64,000 nt of DNA from Alteromonas_E sp965248545 (GCA_965248545.1 OZ252110.1:2108001-2172000), one strand, 5' to 3'; shown: positions 9,003-17,481, counted from the first letter of the stretch. Translations and numbers: made by a program. Notes: generated by a model from the sequence alone, not told the origin.

Positions 9003-9020
9003 GCAAACCAGCCGGTTTGC
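9003..9020 (-). other. Intercistronic hairpin between precursor and ATP-grasp genes
   Basis: GCAAACC, loop AGCC, GGTTTGC: a perfect 7-bp stem about 23 bases after the precursor stop codon. No T-run follows on the minus strand, so it is more likely a partial attenuator or an mRNA-stabilising or processing element. Such elements commonly let a small precursor be made in excess over its modifying enzyme. Confidence 0.5.
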
Positions 9021-9042
9021 TATCGCCCTAATGTCACAAAGT

Positions 9043-9264
9043 CTAGGTTAAATCGGGCTCAGGAATAAAACCTCCGTCTTCACCTAACGCTTGTGTGTAG
9101 ACGACCGGCGGCTTTATAACAGGCTCGTGCTGCCTACCTTTACCATCGTTGATCACGTAACCAGAGTCTGAGTGGTCCGGCGTTGACGAACGGCCTCCAC
9201 AAATATCCATCGCTTGCTGTTTGTTTAATACCCGAATAGAAGGGCGGTGATATTTAGATTGCAT
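9043..9264 (-). CDS. Candidate RiPP precursor with double-glycine leader
   Basis: A 73-residue protein with no recognised family. Residues 13-24 read LNKQQAMDICGG, fitting the double-glycine leader pattern (Leu at -12, Ile at -4, Gly-Gly at -2/-1) cut by C39 peptidases; the neighbouring exporter has exactly that domain. Cleavage would release a core of 49 residues beginning RSSTPDHSDS and ending GEDGGFIPEPDLT. The core has no cysteine or tryptophan, a Ser/Thr cluster near its start and Asp/Glu residues near its end, as expected for ester or amide crosslinks made by an ATP-grasp enzyme. GGAG lies 8 bases before the ATG. A second Gly-Gly near residue 65 fits the leader pattern poorly. Function is inferred from context. 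Confidence 0.7.
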   Translation of the reverse strand: MQSKYHRPSIRVLNKQQAMDICGGRSSTPDHSDSGYVINDGKGRQHEPVIKPPVVYTQALGEDGGFIPEPDLT

Positions 9265-9465
9265 CGTAAATCTCCAATAACTGTAAGAAAAGGATGCAGC
9301 TTTGCACTGTAATGGCGCTTACACTGTTCCTTGTGTTTTCTCAGATAAAGAATGGGTAACCTCTCTTCATGTGAGGCTTCTTACTATACGTAGACTGAAC
9401 ACATAAACGACTGGCTATGTGAAGGGGTTTCGGACAGCGGACGGTATTGCTTGTATCTCAGTTCG

Positions 9466-9720
9466 CTACTGAATATTTTCAGTAATGTCGGGATTTTTTT
9501 GAATACTATCAGATAGACCTTTGATATAGGCGTGTTTAATGACGGTGCCCAGTGCCATACTCCACAATGTGTTGTAAACAATGAACGCATGCCAAAAATC
9601 CGGCATATGTCGAGTGGCCAAAAAATAGATAAACATGAGTGCAGAGCCCGCAGTGACCGTAAAAAAAGTGTACATCACGACGTATTCAACTTGCATAGGC
9701 ACGCGCCTGAGATAATTCAT
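9466..9720 (-). CDS. Small two-helix membrane protein in RiPP cluster
   Basis: An 84-residue protein of no family I recognise. Two hydrophobic stretches (about residues 11-34, VEYVVMYTFFTVTAGSAL onward, and about 42-62, WHAFIVYNTLWSMALGTV) suggest two membrane helices, with a hydrophilic C-terminal tail. It sits between the regulator gene and the precursor gene. Small membrane proteins in bacteriocin clusters are often immunity proteins, so self-protection is a reasonable guess, but nothing in the sequence proves it. A hairpin lies just upstream of the start. The 201 bases between this gene and the precursor hold no other convincing frame. Confidence 0.6.
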   Translation of the reverse strand: MNYLRRVPMQVEYVVMYTFFTVTAGSALMFIYFLATRHMPDFWHAFIVYNTLWSMALGTVIKHAYIKGLSDSIQKNPDITENIQ

Positions 9721-9739
9721 ATCGTTTCTCTTGTTTGTA

Positions 9740-9777
9740 TCGCCTGTACCATAGTGGACAGGCGATTCTTAATTATA
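9740..9777 (-). promoter_or_regulatory. Possible internal promoter with 5' stem-loop
   Basis: On the minus strand a perfect TATAAT occupies 9777-9772, and a strong hairpin (TCGCCTGT/ACAGGCGA, 9740-9765) begins about where transcription would start. No good -35 element is seen, so an activator such as the adjacent LuxR-type protein would be needed. Alternatively the hairpin is an RNA processing site inside a single transcript. Confidence 0.35.
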
Positions 9778-9785
9778 CTGACAGG

Positions 9786-10013
9786 TTAGGCTGCCGACGA
9801 GCTATCATACAGCGCCTTGAAATATGCTGCCATCAAGCACGCTCTGTTTCGAATGTCGAGTTTCCGATAAATATTCGCACAGTGAAACTTTACTGTTCTC
9901 TCGCTAATAAATAACTCACGTGCGATTAGTTTATTTGGCAGTCCTTCCATAATTTTCATTGCCACTTGTAGTTCTCGTCTGGAGAGCTGCTCCAGCTTGT
10001 TGGTCATACTCAT
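9786..10013 (-). CDS. HTH-only LuxR/GerE-type regulator
   Basis: A 75-residue protein that is almost entirely a GerE-type helix-turn-helix: LSRRELQVAMKIMEGLPNK, IARELFISERTVKFHCANIYRKL. There is no receiver or ligand-binding domain, so activity may be set by its own level or by a partner. GGAGATTACA precedes the ATG and the gene begins 31 bases after the exporter stop, so it is probably cotranscribed with it. It is the obvious candidate to control the peptide cluster. Family assignment is secure; the regulatory target is inferred. Confidence 0.85.
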   Translation of the reverse strand: MSMTNKLEQLSRRELQVAMKIMEGLPNKLIARELFISERTVKFHCANIYRKLDIRNRACLMAAYFKALYDSSSAA

Positions 10014-10044
10014 TGTAATCTCCTGGTTCTTCTTCCTTTGAAGG

Positions 10045-12219
10045 TTAGGGTTGTGGATTAATCAGAGTAGTCGCATCAACTTCATGCAAGCTACCCTCGA
10101 CTAATTGATAAACTTTGTCTGCTTTCGCAATTGTTTCAAGGCGGTGAGCGACGATCACCCTAGTAATGGGTAGTTCGACTAACTGCTGAGTTATTATCGA
10201 CTCATTGCCGATATCTAAATGGCTGGTCGCTTCATCTAAGAAAAGTATCTTGGGCCTTTTGTACAGTGCTCTTGCGAGCAATATTCGTTGCTTTTGTCCA
10301 CCGCTTAAATTCGTTCCCATATCGCCAACCAACGTGTTGTAGTGCATGCCCGTAGACATAATGTCCTGATGAACATTTGCGACCTTGGCAGCCCAGATGA
10401 TACGTTGCTTCTCGATATGGGGCGAAAAGCAGGCGATGTTTTCCGCGATGCTGCCTGAAAACAAATGATCATCTTGCATAACAGCGGCAATACTATTGCG
10501 GTAATTTGATGTCTCTCGCAGCGGATGCCGATTGATCTTTATCTGGCCGCTCGTGGGTGACAGTAAGCCCATCATACATTTTAGTAATGTCGTTTTACCG
10601 CAGCCACTGGGACCGACAATCGCAACACAACTGCCCGACTCAATGTTTAAGTTGAGATTGCTGAACAATGGCTGTTCCATCGGATTAAATCGGAAGCTAA
10701 TACTGTCCAACTCTAGGGTGTGACCTATTCCATTTTCTGCTTGGGGGTCATCGGGTTCAACCAAATGGCTTGCCACAGGTGTGGCTGTGAGAGGGTCTTG
10801 CTTGGTAAAAACGATGTCAGCCAAACGATCAAAATGTAGGCCCAACATTTTAAATTCTACCCACTTATTGATGAGGCTATCCATCGCACTAATGAATCGA
10901 CTTTTGTAACTCATGAACGCGTAAAGCATTCCAATCGTGAACATGTTATCGATAACCGCTGTAGCAGCTAAAAATACGATTACGATGTTTTCGATCCCAA
11001 AAAGGAAATGATTAATGCTGTCGAATCGAATTGTCCAACGGCCAAGTTGAATATTCTTGTTCATTGAACTCGCCAATTTGTTTAACCATTGGGCCTGTCG
11101 ATCAGTCTCTTGATTGAAAAGCTTAATGGTTTGTGCCGCCCGCATAGATTCCATGAAGTGACTTTGCTCTTTAGCATTTGCCATAATTGCTGCTTCATTT
11201 AAGCGATGAATGGGGCGATAAAATGCCAATCTAATTGCGGCATAGAGCAATACTACGAGCGTAACAACGAGAGCGAGTTTCACGCTGTACAAAAACATAA
11301 CAAGCAACGTTATCAGTGCGAGTAAACCGTCTACTATTGCCGTTACAATACCCGTGGTCAGCATTTCTCGTATCGTGGTTAATGAGCTAAATCGGCTGAC
11401 AATGTCGCCCATATGACGCTTGCCAAAATATTCCATGGGTAGGCGAATCAAATGGTGGAATACATTTGCGGACATTTGGATGCTGAGTTTACTGGCGAGA
11501 TGTAATAGTGTTGTTTGGCGCAACCAAGCCGTGAGGGTTTCTAGAACAAGCACAAGGCCAAAACCTAGCGCGAGAACCGTTAGTAGGTCCAAGTCACTGC
11601 GGAGAACGACATCGTCAATAACGAGCTGCATGTAGTAAGGGCTGACTACCACGAATAGTTGTAATAACGTCGACAATAGAAACACGATGAACAGTTGTCT
11701 TTTTAGCCCGATGATGCTTGACCAGAAGTGGTCCAGCGTTAGTGGACGCTTTTCTTCTTTTGGCTGGAAAGAGGTAGTCGGTGTTAATTCCAGTGCTACA
11801 CCCGTAAAACAGTCGCCAGCATCTTCCAATGAGACGTTGCGCTCACCGAGTGCCGGATCGTGAATAACAATGCCATCGCGCTCGCATTGCTTCAGCACCA
11901 CAAAGTGTTTCATTTCCCAATGCAATATACATGGCGTACTCAAGTTGGGTAGGTCAGCAATGTCTAGTTTTAGTGCGCGACTGGATAAGTGCATATTACT
12001 CGCGATATCCATGACATGCTTGAGAGAAGCACCATGTGCTGAAAAAGGATACTTTTGGCGCATGAGGGTGAGGTCTGTTTTCAACCCATGGAATCCAGCG
12101 ATCATTGTTAGGCACGCAAGTCCACATTCCGCAGCTTCAGTCTGCAAAACCATCGGTAGTTGGGATTTGCTGCTGAATCTCAGCAATGATGCTGGTTGAC
12201 CAATACTCATACTTAACAT
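10045..12219 (-). CDS. Peptidase-containing ABC transporter (C39 bacteriocin exporter)
   Basis: Cuts the leader from a double-glycine peptide and exports it across the inner membrane. The protein of 724 residues has an N-terminal C39 domain with all catalytic residues (Gln26, Cys32 in AECGLAC, His105 in KHFVVL, Asp121 in HDPALG), a six-helix transmembrane domain (about 165-440), and an ATPase with Walker A GPSGCGKTT, signature LSGGQKQR and Walker B ILFLDEATSHLD. The frame is open 14 codons further upstream, but the ATG at 12219 is chosen: it overlaps the hlyD stop as TGATG and GGGGAG lies just before it. Translational coupling to the adaptor gene is therefore likely. Similar to CvaB-type exporters. 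Confidence 0.92.
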   Translation of the reverse strand: MLSMSIGQPASLLRFSSKSQLPMVLQTEAAECGLACLTMIAGFHGLKTDLTLMRQKYPFSAHGASLKHVMDIASNMHLSSRALKLDIADLPNLSTPCILHWEMKHFVVLKQCERDGIVIHDPALGERNVSLEDAGDCFTGVALELTPTTSFQPKEEKRPLTLDHFWSSIIGLKRQLFIVFLLSTLLQLFVVVSPYYMQLVIDDVVLRSDLDLLTVLALGFGLVLVLETLTAWLRQTTLLHLASKLSIQMSANVFHHLIRLPMEYFGKRHMGDIVSRFSSLTTIREMLTTGIVTAIVDGLLALITLLVMFLYSVKLALVVTLVVLLYAAIRLAFYRPIHRLNEAAIMANAKEQSHFMESMRAAQTIKLFNQETDRQAQWLNKLASSMNKNIQLGRWTIRFDSINHFLFGIENIVIVFLAATAVIDNMFTIGMLYAFMSYKSRFISAMDSLINKWVEFKMLGLHFDRLADIVFTKQDPLTATPVASHLVEPDDPQAENGIGHTLELDSISFRFNPMEQPLFSNLNLNIESGSCVAIVGPSGCGKTTLLKCMMGLLSPTSGQIKINRHPLRETSNYRNSIAAVMQDDHLFSGSIAENIACFSPHIEKQRIIWAAKVANVHQDIMSTGMHYNTLVGDMGTNLSGGQKQRILLARALYKRPKILFLDEATSHLDIGNESIITQQLVELPITRVIVAHRLETIAKADKVYQLVEGSLHEVDATTLINPQP

Positions 12220-13484
12220 CACAATCTCCCCTTCAGACTGAAGATAGGCGCAAGCAACCACTCGAGGAGCGTTCTCTCGCTAATGGCGATATCGGCGCTA
12301 AATGTCATGCCAGGTTTTAGCTCAACCGTGTGCCCGCCGGCGTTAATATTGGGACGTTCAAGCGAGGCTCTTACTAAATACATAGGTTCAGCCAGTTGCA
12401 GCGGGATATGTGAGGCTTCATTGGGCAGTAATAACGCATCAGCTATCGTCAAAACCGTACCTTTGTACAGTCCGTATTTCTGGTAGGGAAAGGTGTCATA
12501 ACGGATATCAATCGCTTGACCAACGGTTAAGAAGCCTGCCGCTCTGACAGGTATCAAAAGATTGGCTTCAATCACAGTATCGACCGGGACAATGCTCATA
12601 AGCGGCTGATGTTGCTGAATCGACTGGCCAGGTTGAACCTGCAGATTGGACACAGTTCCCGTTTTGCTGGCTACGAGTGTGTAATTCAGTTGGCTTTGTA
12701 GTTCGGTTTTGCGCTGTTCTATCTCACTGAATTGCTGTGCTAACTTTGCCTGATCTCGATTCGATCTCTCGGTTAGAAGTGAAAGTTCACCCACTAAACT
12801 CTGTACGCTGGCCAACTGTGTTAAACGAGCGCGTTGTAGCCGTTGTTCTTCACTCAGTACCAATAAACGCTGTTCTTCCAAGTGCTCTATTTCCACTGCC
12901 GTGATATGCCCATTCGCTCGAATAGCCTCTGTTTTGGCAATGCGTTGCGTTAACAAAGAGGTTCGCTTTTTTAGCGTTTCCAGTTGTATGTCCAGTTGCT
13001 GGATGTCGCGTTTGGCAAACTCAATTTGATGTTGATGATTATTAACTTGCTGAGTATTGATAGCGGCAGTATGTTGCTGTTGTTGTTGCAGTTGTATCTG
13101 TTGCGTGACGTACTCGTTGAACAGTCGGCTTTCCAGACTATCGCCAGTATTCAACATCCGCTCTCGCTTAATGTCAGCCAGCGCTTGCCCCGCGGATACA
13201 TGCTGCCCCTCTGTGACCCAAATGTTATCGATCACTCCGCCAATTTCACTGGCATAAGATTTCGCGATACCACTATTAGGTTTTAACCAGCCACGCACTG
13301 TCACCTGTTGAATATAAGTACTGCTCGCAAGCCACCACATTACAGCGAGAATCCAGAGCGCGATCAAACCGGTTAATAACTGGGTTGAAGCTTTGGGCAA
13401 TACGACCACGTCTCCATGGAGCCTATGACTTTGATGCTCAATTGCTTGTTTGCGAAACAACCTGTGTGAATTAGCTTGGGTCAT
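12219..13484 (-). CDS. HlyD/CvaA-type membrane fusion protein
   Basis: Periplasmic adaptor linking the ABC exporter to an outer-membrane channel (TolC-like, not encoded here). The 421 residues have one N-terminal membrane helix (about 33-55), a biotinyl-lipoyl-like half motif (GVIDNIWVTEGQHVSAGQALADI), a long glutamine-rich coiled coil (about 120-270), the second half motif (GTVSNLQVQPGQSIQQHQPLMSIVP) and a beta-barrel end. First gene of the cluster; its TGA overlaps the exporter ATG. The GGAAAG before the ATG supports the start. Secure family call; specificity for the adjacent peptide is inferred from context. Confidence 0.9.
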   Translation of the reverse strand: MTQANSHRLFRKQAIEHQSHRLHGDVVVLPKASTQLLTGLIALWILAVMWWLASSTYIQQVTVRGWLKPNSGIAKSYASEIGGVIDNIWVTEGQHVSAGQALADIKRERMLNTGDSLESRLFNEYVTQQIQLQQQQQHTAAINTQQVNNHQHQIEFAKRDIQQLDIQLETLKKRTSLLTQRIAKTEAIRANGHITAVEIEHLEEQRLLVLSEEQRLQRARLTQLASVQSLVGELSLLTERSNRDQAKLAQQFSEIEQRKTELQSQLNYTLVASKTGTVSNLQVQPGQSIQQHQPLMSIVPVDTVIEANLLIPVRAAGFLTVGQAIDIRYDTFPYQKYGLYKGTVLTIADALLLPNEASHIPLQLAEPMYLVRASLERPNINAGGHTVELKPGMTFSADIAISERTLLEWLLAPIFSLKGRL

Positions 13485-13886
13485 GTTTCTTTCCGGTCAT
13501 TATTAATGTGTTGGTATATCCATCCTTGGACAAAAAGCCTTTCCTTGGCTTTACCAACATTTTAAGGCCGTTCCAATATTGCGAATCATCCCTAATTGCC
13601 TACAAACTCCTTGACGTCCTAATCCGTGACATCTCAATGTTTGACAACATCTTTCCAGCCTTACGACATGTAAAAGCACTTGTTCCGTCCATGCGACTTT
13701 TGACATGAAAGTCAGCATTCCGCGCTGACCATGTGAGACTAATCAATTTGAAAGAGACTACCTAGAATGGTTTAGACGCTCTATATTGCAGGGGGGCAAA
13801 GGCCCTAATTTGTCTGATGATTGAGATAGTTGTCTCATTTTTGAGAGCGCTGATACGGATTCATACGAGGAAGGGAATGGGTGAAC
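13485..13886 (-). promoter_or_regulatory. Upstream region of the RiPP cluster with dyads
   Basis: About 400 bases without a convincing gene. It contains a dyad TGAGATAGTTGTCTCA at 13822-13837 (5-bp arms), a second inverted repeat GTCAGC/GCTGAC at 13711-13729, a weak -10-like TATAGA on the minus strand near 13780-13785, and a small GCC/GGC hairpin with T-run around 13536-13557 (minus strand) that could attenuate. The cluster promoter is probably here; its exact place cannot be fixed by eye. Confidence 0.4.
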
Positions 13887-13917
13887 AAAAAAGCCAGTCA
13901 TATGCGACTGGCTTTTA
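13887..13917 (-). terminator. Rho-independent terminator of amidohydrolase gene
   Basis: Minus strand: AAAAGCCAGTC, loop GCATAT, GACTGGCTTTT continuing to six Ts. It separates the amidohydrolase gene from the peptide cluster downstream on the same strand. Confidence 0.9.
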
Positions 13918-13963
13918 CCGTTATAGTGAAGCTAACCCCAAAATAGATGAGTTAGCACTGCAT

Positions 13964-16900
13964 TTAGTGCTTCCAATGATACTTGTGCGCTTTGGCATGG
14001 ATCTCGGTCGCTGTTTCGGATGGCATAAATAAGCGATTGTTGTTCTCGAAGAAGAACGGCTGACGCTCTTTTTTATCATCCACTTGGTTCATGGTTGCAG
14101 CTTCATATACACGGCCATTCAGCATCGTGTAGGTCACATGTTCACTGCGGCGAAGGTCACTGAGTACATCACCTTCGATGATCACCATATCAGCCAGTTT
14201 ACCTACCTCAATGCTACCCAGATCGTTGTCCATCCCAAGGTGGACGGCACCATCAATAGTACCACCGCGGAGCGCTTCCCAAGGTGTGAAACCACCTTGT
14301 TCCATCATCCATAACTCCCAATGTGCGGCAAGCCCTTCGCGTTGTCCATGTGCACCAATATGAACACCAACACCATTATCGCGTAACGTTTTTGCATAGC
14401 GCGCAATGTCTACGTGATTATACTGATTGTCTGGCGCCGTTGGACGACGGATGGCACGACGCTCAATTAAGAAGTTTGGTGTGTAGCGCATCAAACGCTC
14501 GTTTTTCCAGACCTCGGTACGATCATACCAGTACTCTTCACCCATAAGACCACCGTAAGACACGACAAAAGTAGGGGTATAGCCGAAGCGGGTAGCACCC
14601 CAAAGTTGAGTTAGGTCGTTGTACCCATGGGCAATCGGAAGTGAATGCTCCAGACCCGTGTGGCCATCAACCAACATCGAAAGGTTTTGTTGCAATTTAC
14701 CACCGCCTTCTGGCACAACCATCATATTGAGGTGCTGAGAGGCTTCTAGGACTTGTTGACGTTGATCGCGGCGCGGTTGGTTGTAGCTTTTAACCGATAT
14801 TGCACCAACGTCTTTTAGGCGCTGGACATGGAAATACGCATCGTCATAGTCATTGATAATCGCCTTATAGCCAAGCGCTTCTGCACCGTACAAAATTGTC
14901 CCGGTGGAGTAGATCCGCGGCGCCACAATCATGCCGGCTCGCTGCAGTTCAGCCGCAGCCATGATCTCGGTGGTATCATTTGACGGGTCATGGATCGTGG
15001 TCACCCCAAATGCAACGTTTGAATATTGACTCCAGTTCTGTTGCGGAATGATTTCATTGCGCCCCTGAGCGCCGTGGGCATGAGTATCGATTAAGCCAGG
15101 AATAATAGTATGGCCCTCGGCGTTGATCACCATTGCATCGTCAGGCACCGTTATTTCGTCAGCACTGCCAACGGCACTGATGCGATTGCCTTCGACCAAA
15201 ACCACACCGTCTTGAATCACTTCTTGTTGTTGGTTCGCATCGCGCATGGTTACAACGGTTCCACCCACTAAGGCGGTTATGCGCTGAGGGTTATCGGTTT
15301 TTTGTGTGAACGACAAATTCACACCTTGGCCTTCCGGCGCGGGTAGTTCGGCATCTGCTTGTGCCATGAAGTCAAACGCTTGATCTAGACTACGCTCATA
15401 AAAATATGGGCCATGGAACCAGCTGACAGATTGGTTCTCAGGGTGCCAGGTAAGGTATTCACCTGCTCTTGAGGACAGTTGTTTAACCGGTAATGAGGTC
15501 ATTTTAGGACCAATAGTCACTTTCTTACCATTGTCAGCAAATGGCGCAACATACGCATTATACTGATTGACAAAAGCCACCCACTGTTTGTCATGTGATA
15601 AGCGATATTCACTGACCTGGTCGGCACCGTATAAGTGCACGCGCTTGTCCTCACCGTTTAAATCCACAGAAGAGAACTGTGTTTCTGGATATGGCGTGCC
15701 TCCGACTGACTCAGTGAAGAAAACGCGGCTGTTGTCGCCAGCAAAGTGTGGATTGATACCACGTTTTGACACACGAGTCGTTTGTTCTGTATCCAAGTCT
15801 AAAACGTAAATGCCAGAATCCACCGAATGCGTGGGATCAAGCAGGTACCCACCACTGAATTTACGGTAAGTAATCAATTCACCATCGGTTGAGAAGCTTG
15901 GCTCAATGTAGTGTCCCGGAGAGGTACTGACTATCTTGCCTTTTCCGCCGCGTGATGACACCACGCGGATACTGCCTAACGATTGATCGTTCCATGTGGT
16001 GTAAACGATGCGCTTGCCGTCATTGGAGAAACGTGGATAGAACTCTTCGTGATCAGTTTGTTTAGTCAGGCGCTTAGTTTTGCCCGAGCTGACGTCATGC
16101 ACGTATAGCTTACCCAACGCCTGGAATACAATGCGCTTGCCATCTGGGGACTTTTGCGACCAACGAATGGCTTTCACATCGAACTGCTCAGGGGCAACAT
16201 CGACCGGAAACCTGAGAGCGTTGGCGTACTGCAATGTCGCTTTCACATTGATATCCAGCGTGGTCATCACAGGGTTATCTGGTGTACTGTTGGCAACGTC
16301 TAATGAATGGAATTTGCCACCGGTCCAAAACACGATGTTCTCGCTGTCCGGTGTCCAATCGAAATACGCGAAATAACCTTCAGTACCAAAGCCCTCTTGC
16401 ATGTCACGCTCCATCCCAAGGAATAATGGCTTTTCAATGCCAGTCGCGACGTCTTTGATAAATAAACCTGTGCGTTCGGTAACACGACGAATGAATGCAA
16501 CGTATTTACCGTCTGGTGAAGGTGTTGCAACAACAGCACCACCGGTGCCTGAGATATAACGTTCTTCTTCGCCAGTTTCACGATCAAAACGCGTTATCGC
16601 AAAAATTGATTTCAACGGATCGCGGTTGTAACTAAACGTGCTACCCGGACTTATGTCTTGCGTGAAATAGATGTATTGCCCATCAGGCGAAAACGCGGGA
16701 TCGGCAATGTTCTTCTGATCAGCTTTGCCGTTTACGCGTTTTTTGATGGTAAGGCCAGTACCACCGCTCTTGTGATAGAGCCAAATCTCGCCAGCAGGAA
16801 TACTGCGGCTCGACATGATTCCTTTTGTCGCCGCAATATATTGACCATCAGGGCTCCACTTAGGCGAGTGAATTATGTTCTTCTTTTCTTTGGTAACTTG

Positions 16901-17320
16901 GCGCAGATTTGAACCATCGATATCCATGACCCAGACGTTACTAAGGCCATCGCGATCGGAAATAAAGGCAATTTGTTGCCCATCAGGACTGACTGCTGGA
17001 TGAATATTCCAGGCAAAATCTTGTGTCAGTGCCGTTGCCTGGCCGCCGTCTAAGCTGACGATATAGATATCGCCTAACATATCGAATACGAACTGTTTGC
17101 CGTCTGGTGTTACATCCAGGCTAGACCAGGTCGTTTCGTCGGTTTCAATATCAATACTGTTCAATTCGAATGGGGGGTTGAGAATATCCCATGCTTTATT
17201 TTCTTTACTGGTTGGTGTTTCTTCTGCTGTCTTATCAGCCCATAGGGGGGCGCTGAACGCGATGCTGGCCGTAAGGCCAAGCATACCGGCGACAGCCGTG
17301 AATCGTTTAGGTGTTTTCAT
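13964..17320 (-). CDS. Exported TolB-propeller/amidohydrolase fusion protein
   Basis: A 1118-residue exported protein. An N-terminal signal peptide ends near LWADK (residues 27-31). Residues about 60-660 carry repeated PD40/TolB-like beta-propeller motifs (TPDGKQFVF, SPDGQQIAF, SPDGQYIAA, SPDGQYIYF, SNDGKRIVY). From about 685 comes an amidohydrolase domain, with the metal-binding GLIDTHAHG, VTTIHDPSND, and a later HIGAHGQREG segment, ending in KLADMVIIEGDVLSD. The family is found in Shewanella and Alteromonas-like genomes and is annotated as amidohydrolase; the substrate is unknown, possibly a cyclic amide or peptide. Single gene with own terminator. Architecture is clear; activity is not known. 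Confidence 0.85.
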   Translation of the reverse strand: MKTPKRFTAVAGMLGLTASIAFSAPLWADKTAEETPTSKENKAWDILNPPFELNSIDIETDETTWSSLDVTPDGKQFVFDMLGDIYIVSLDGGQATALTQDFAWNIHPAVSPDGQQIAFISDRDGLSNVWVMDIDGSNLRQVTKEKKNIIHSPKWSPDGQYIAATKGIMSSRSIPAGEIWLYHKSGGTGLTIKKRVNGKADQKNIADPAFSPDGQYIYFTQDISPGSTFSYNRDPLKSIFAITRFDRETGEEERYISGTGGAVVATPSPDGKYVAFIRRVTERTGLFIKDVATGIEKPLFLGMERDMQEGFGTEGYFAYFDWTPDSENIVFWTGGKFHSLDVANSTPDNPVMTTLDINVKATLQYANALRFPVDVAPEQFDVKAIRWSQKSPDGKRIVFQALGKLYVHDVSSGKTKRLTKQTDHEEFYPRFSNDGKRIVYTTWNDQSLGSIRVVSSRGGKGKIVSTSPGHYIEPSFSTDGELITYRKFSGGYLLDPTHSVDSGIYVLDLDTEQTTRVSKRGINPHFAGDNSRVFFTESVGGTPYPETQFSSVDLNGEDKRVHLYGADQVSEYRLSHDKQWVAFVNQYNAYVAPFADNGKKVTIGPKMTSLPVKQLSSRAGEYLTWHPENQSVSWFHGPYFYERSLDQAFDFMAQADAELPAPEGQGVNLSFTQKTDNPQRITALVGGTVVTMRDANQQQEVIQDGVVLVEGNRISAVGSADEITVPDDAMVINAEGHTIIPGLIDTHAHGAQGRNEIIPQQNWSQYSNVAFGVTTIHDPSNDTTEIMAAAELQRAGMIVAPRIYSTGTILYGAEALGYKAIINDYDDAYFHVQRLKDVGAISVKSYNQPRRDQRQQVLEASQHLNMMVVPEGGGKLQQNLSMLVDGHTGLEHSLPIAHGYNDLTQLWGATRFGYTPTFVVSYGGLMGEEYWYDRTEVWKNERLMRYTPNFLIERRAIRRPTAPDNQYNHVDIARYAKTLRDNGVGVHIGAHGQREGLAAHWELWMMEQGGFTPWEALRGGTIDGAVHLGMDNDLGSIEVGKLADMVIIEGDVLSDLRRSEHVTYTMLNGRVYEAATMNQVDDKKERQPFFFENNNRLFMPSETATEIHAKAHKYHWKH

Positions 17321-17481
17321 GTAAATTCCCGTTTGTTTTTGGGTACAGTCTTATCCGCACTTTACGTGCGTATGCTGTTTTTGGTGTTAACCGCATAAAG
17401 CTATCACAGTAATAGGGAGAATGCCGACAAAAGTCGGCGAGTGACTGTGGTGTTCAAGTGGTCGAATAAGGTGAGTAATGT

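Noticed and set aside
9043..9264. Second Gly-Gly near residue 65 of the precursor as the cleavage site
   Set aside because: Positions -4, -7 and -12 do not fit the leader pattern and only eight residues would be released; the first Gly-Gly fits clearly better.
9384..9590. Minus-strand frame of 68 codons as a second precursor candidate in the peptide cluster
   Set aside because: It overlaps the two-helix protein in another frame, has no double-glycine leader pattern and no ribosome site.
9532..9789. Plus-strand open frame of 85 codons opposite the two-helix protein
   Set aside because: It runs antisense through a gene with clear membrane helices and has many His, Cys and Arg typical of a shadow frame.
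13508..14032. Two plus-strand frames (13508-13708 and 13817-14032) in the gap before the peptide cluster
   Set aside because: No ribosome sites, no family features, and the second runs through the terminator and into the amidohydrolase gene.
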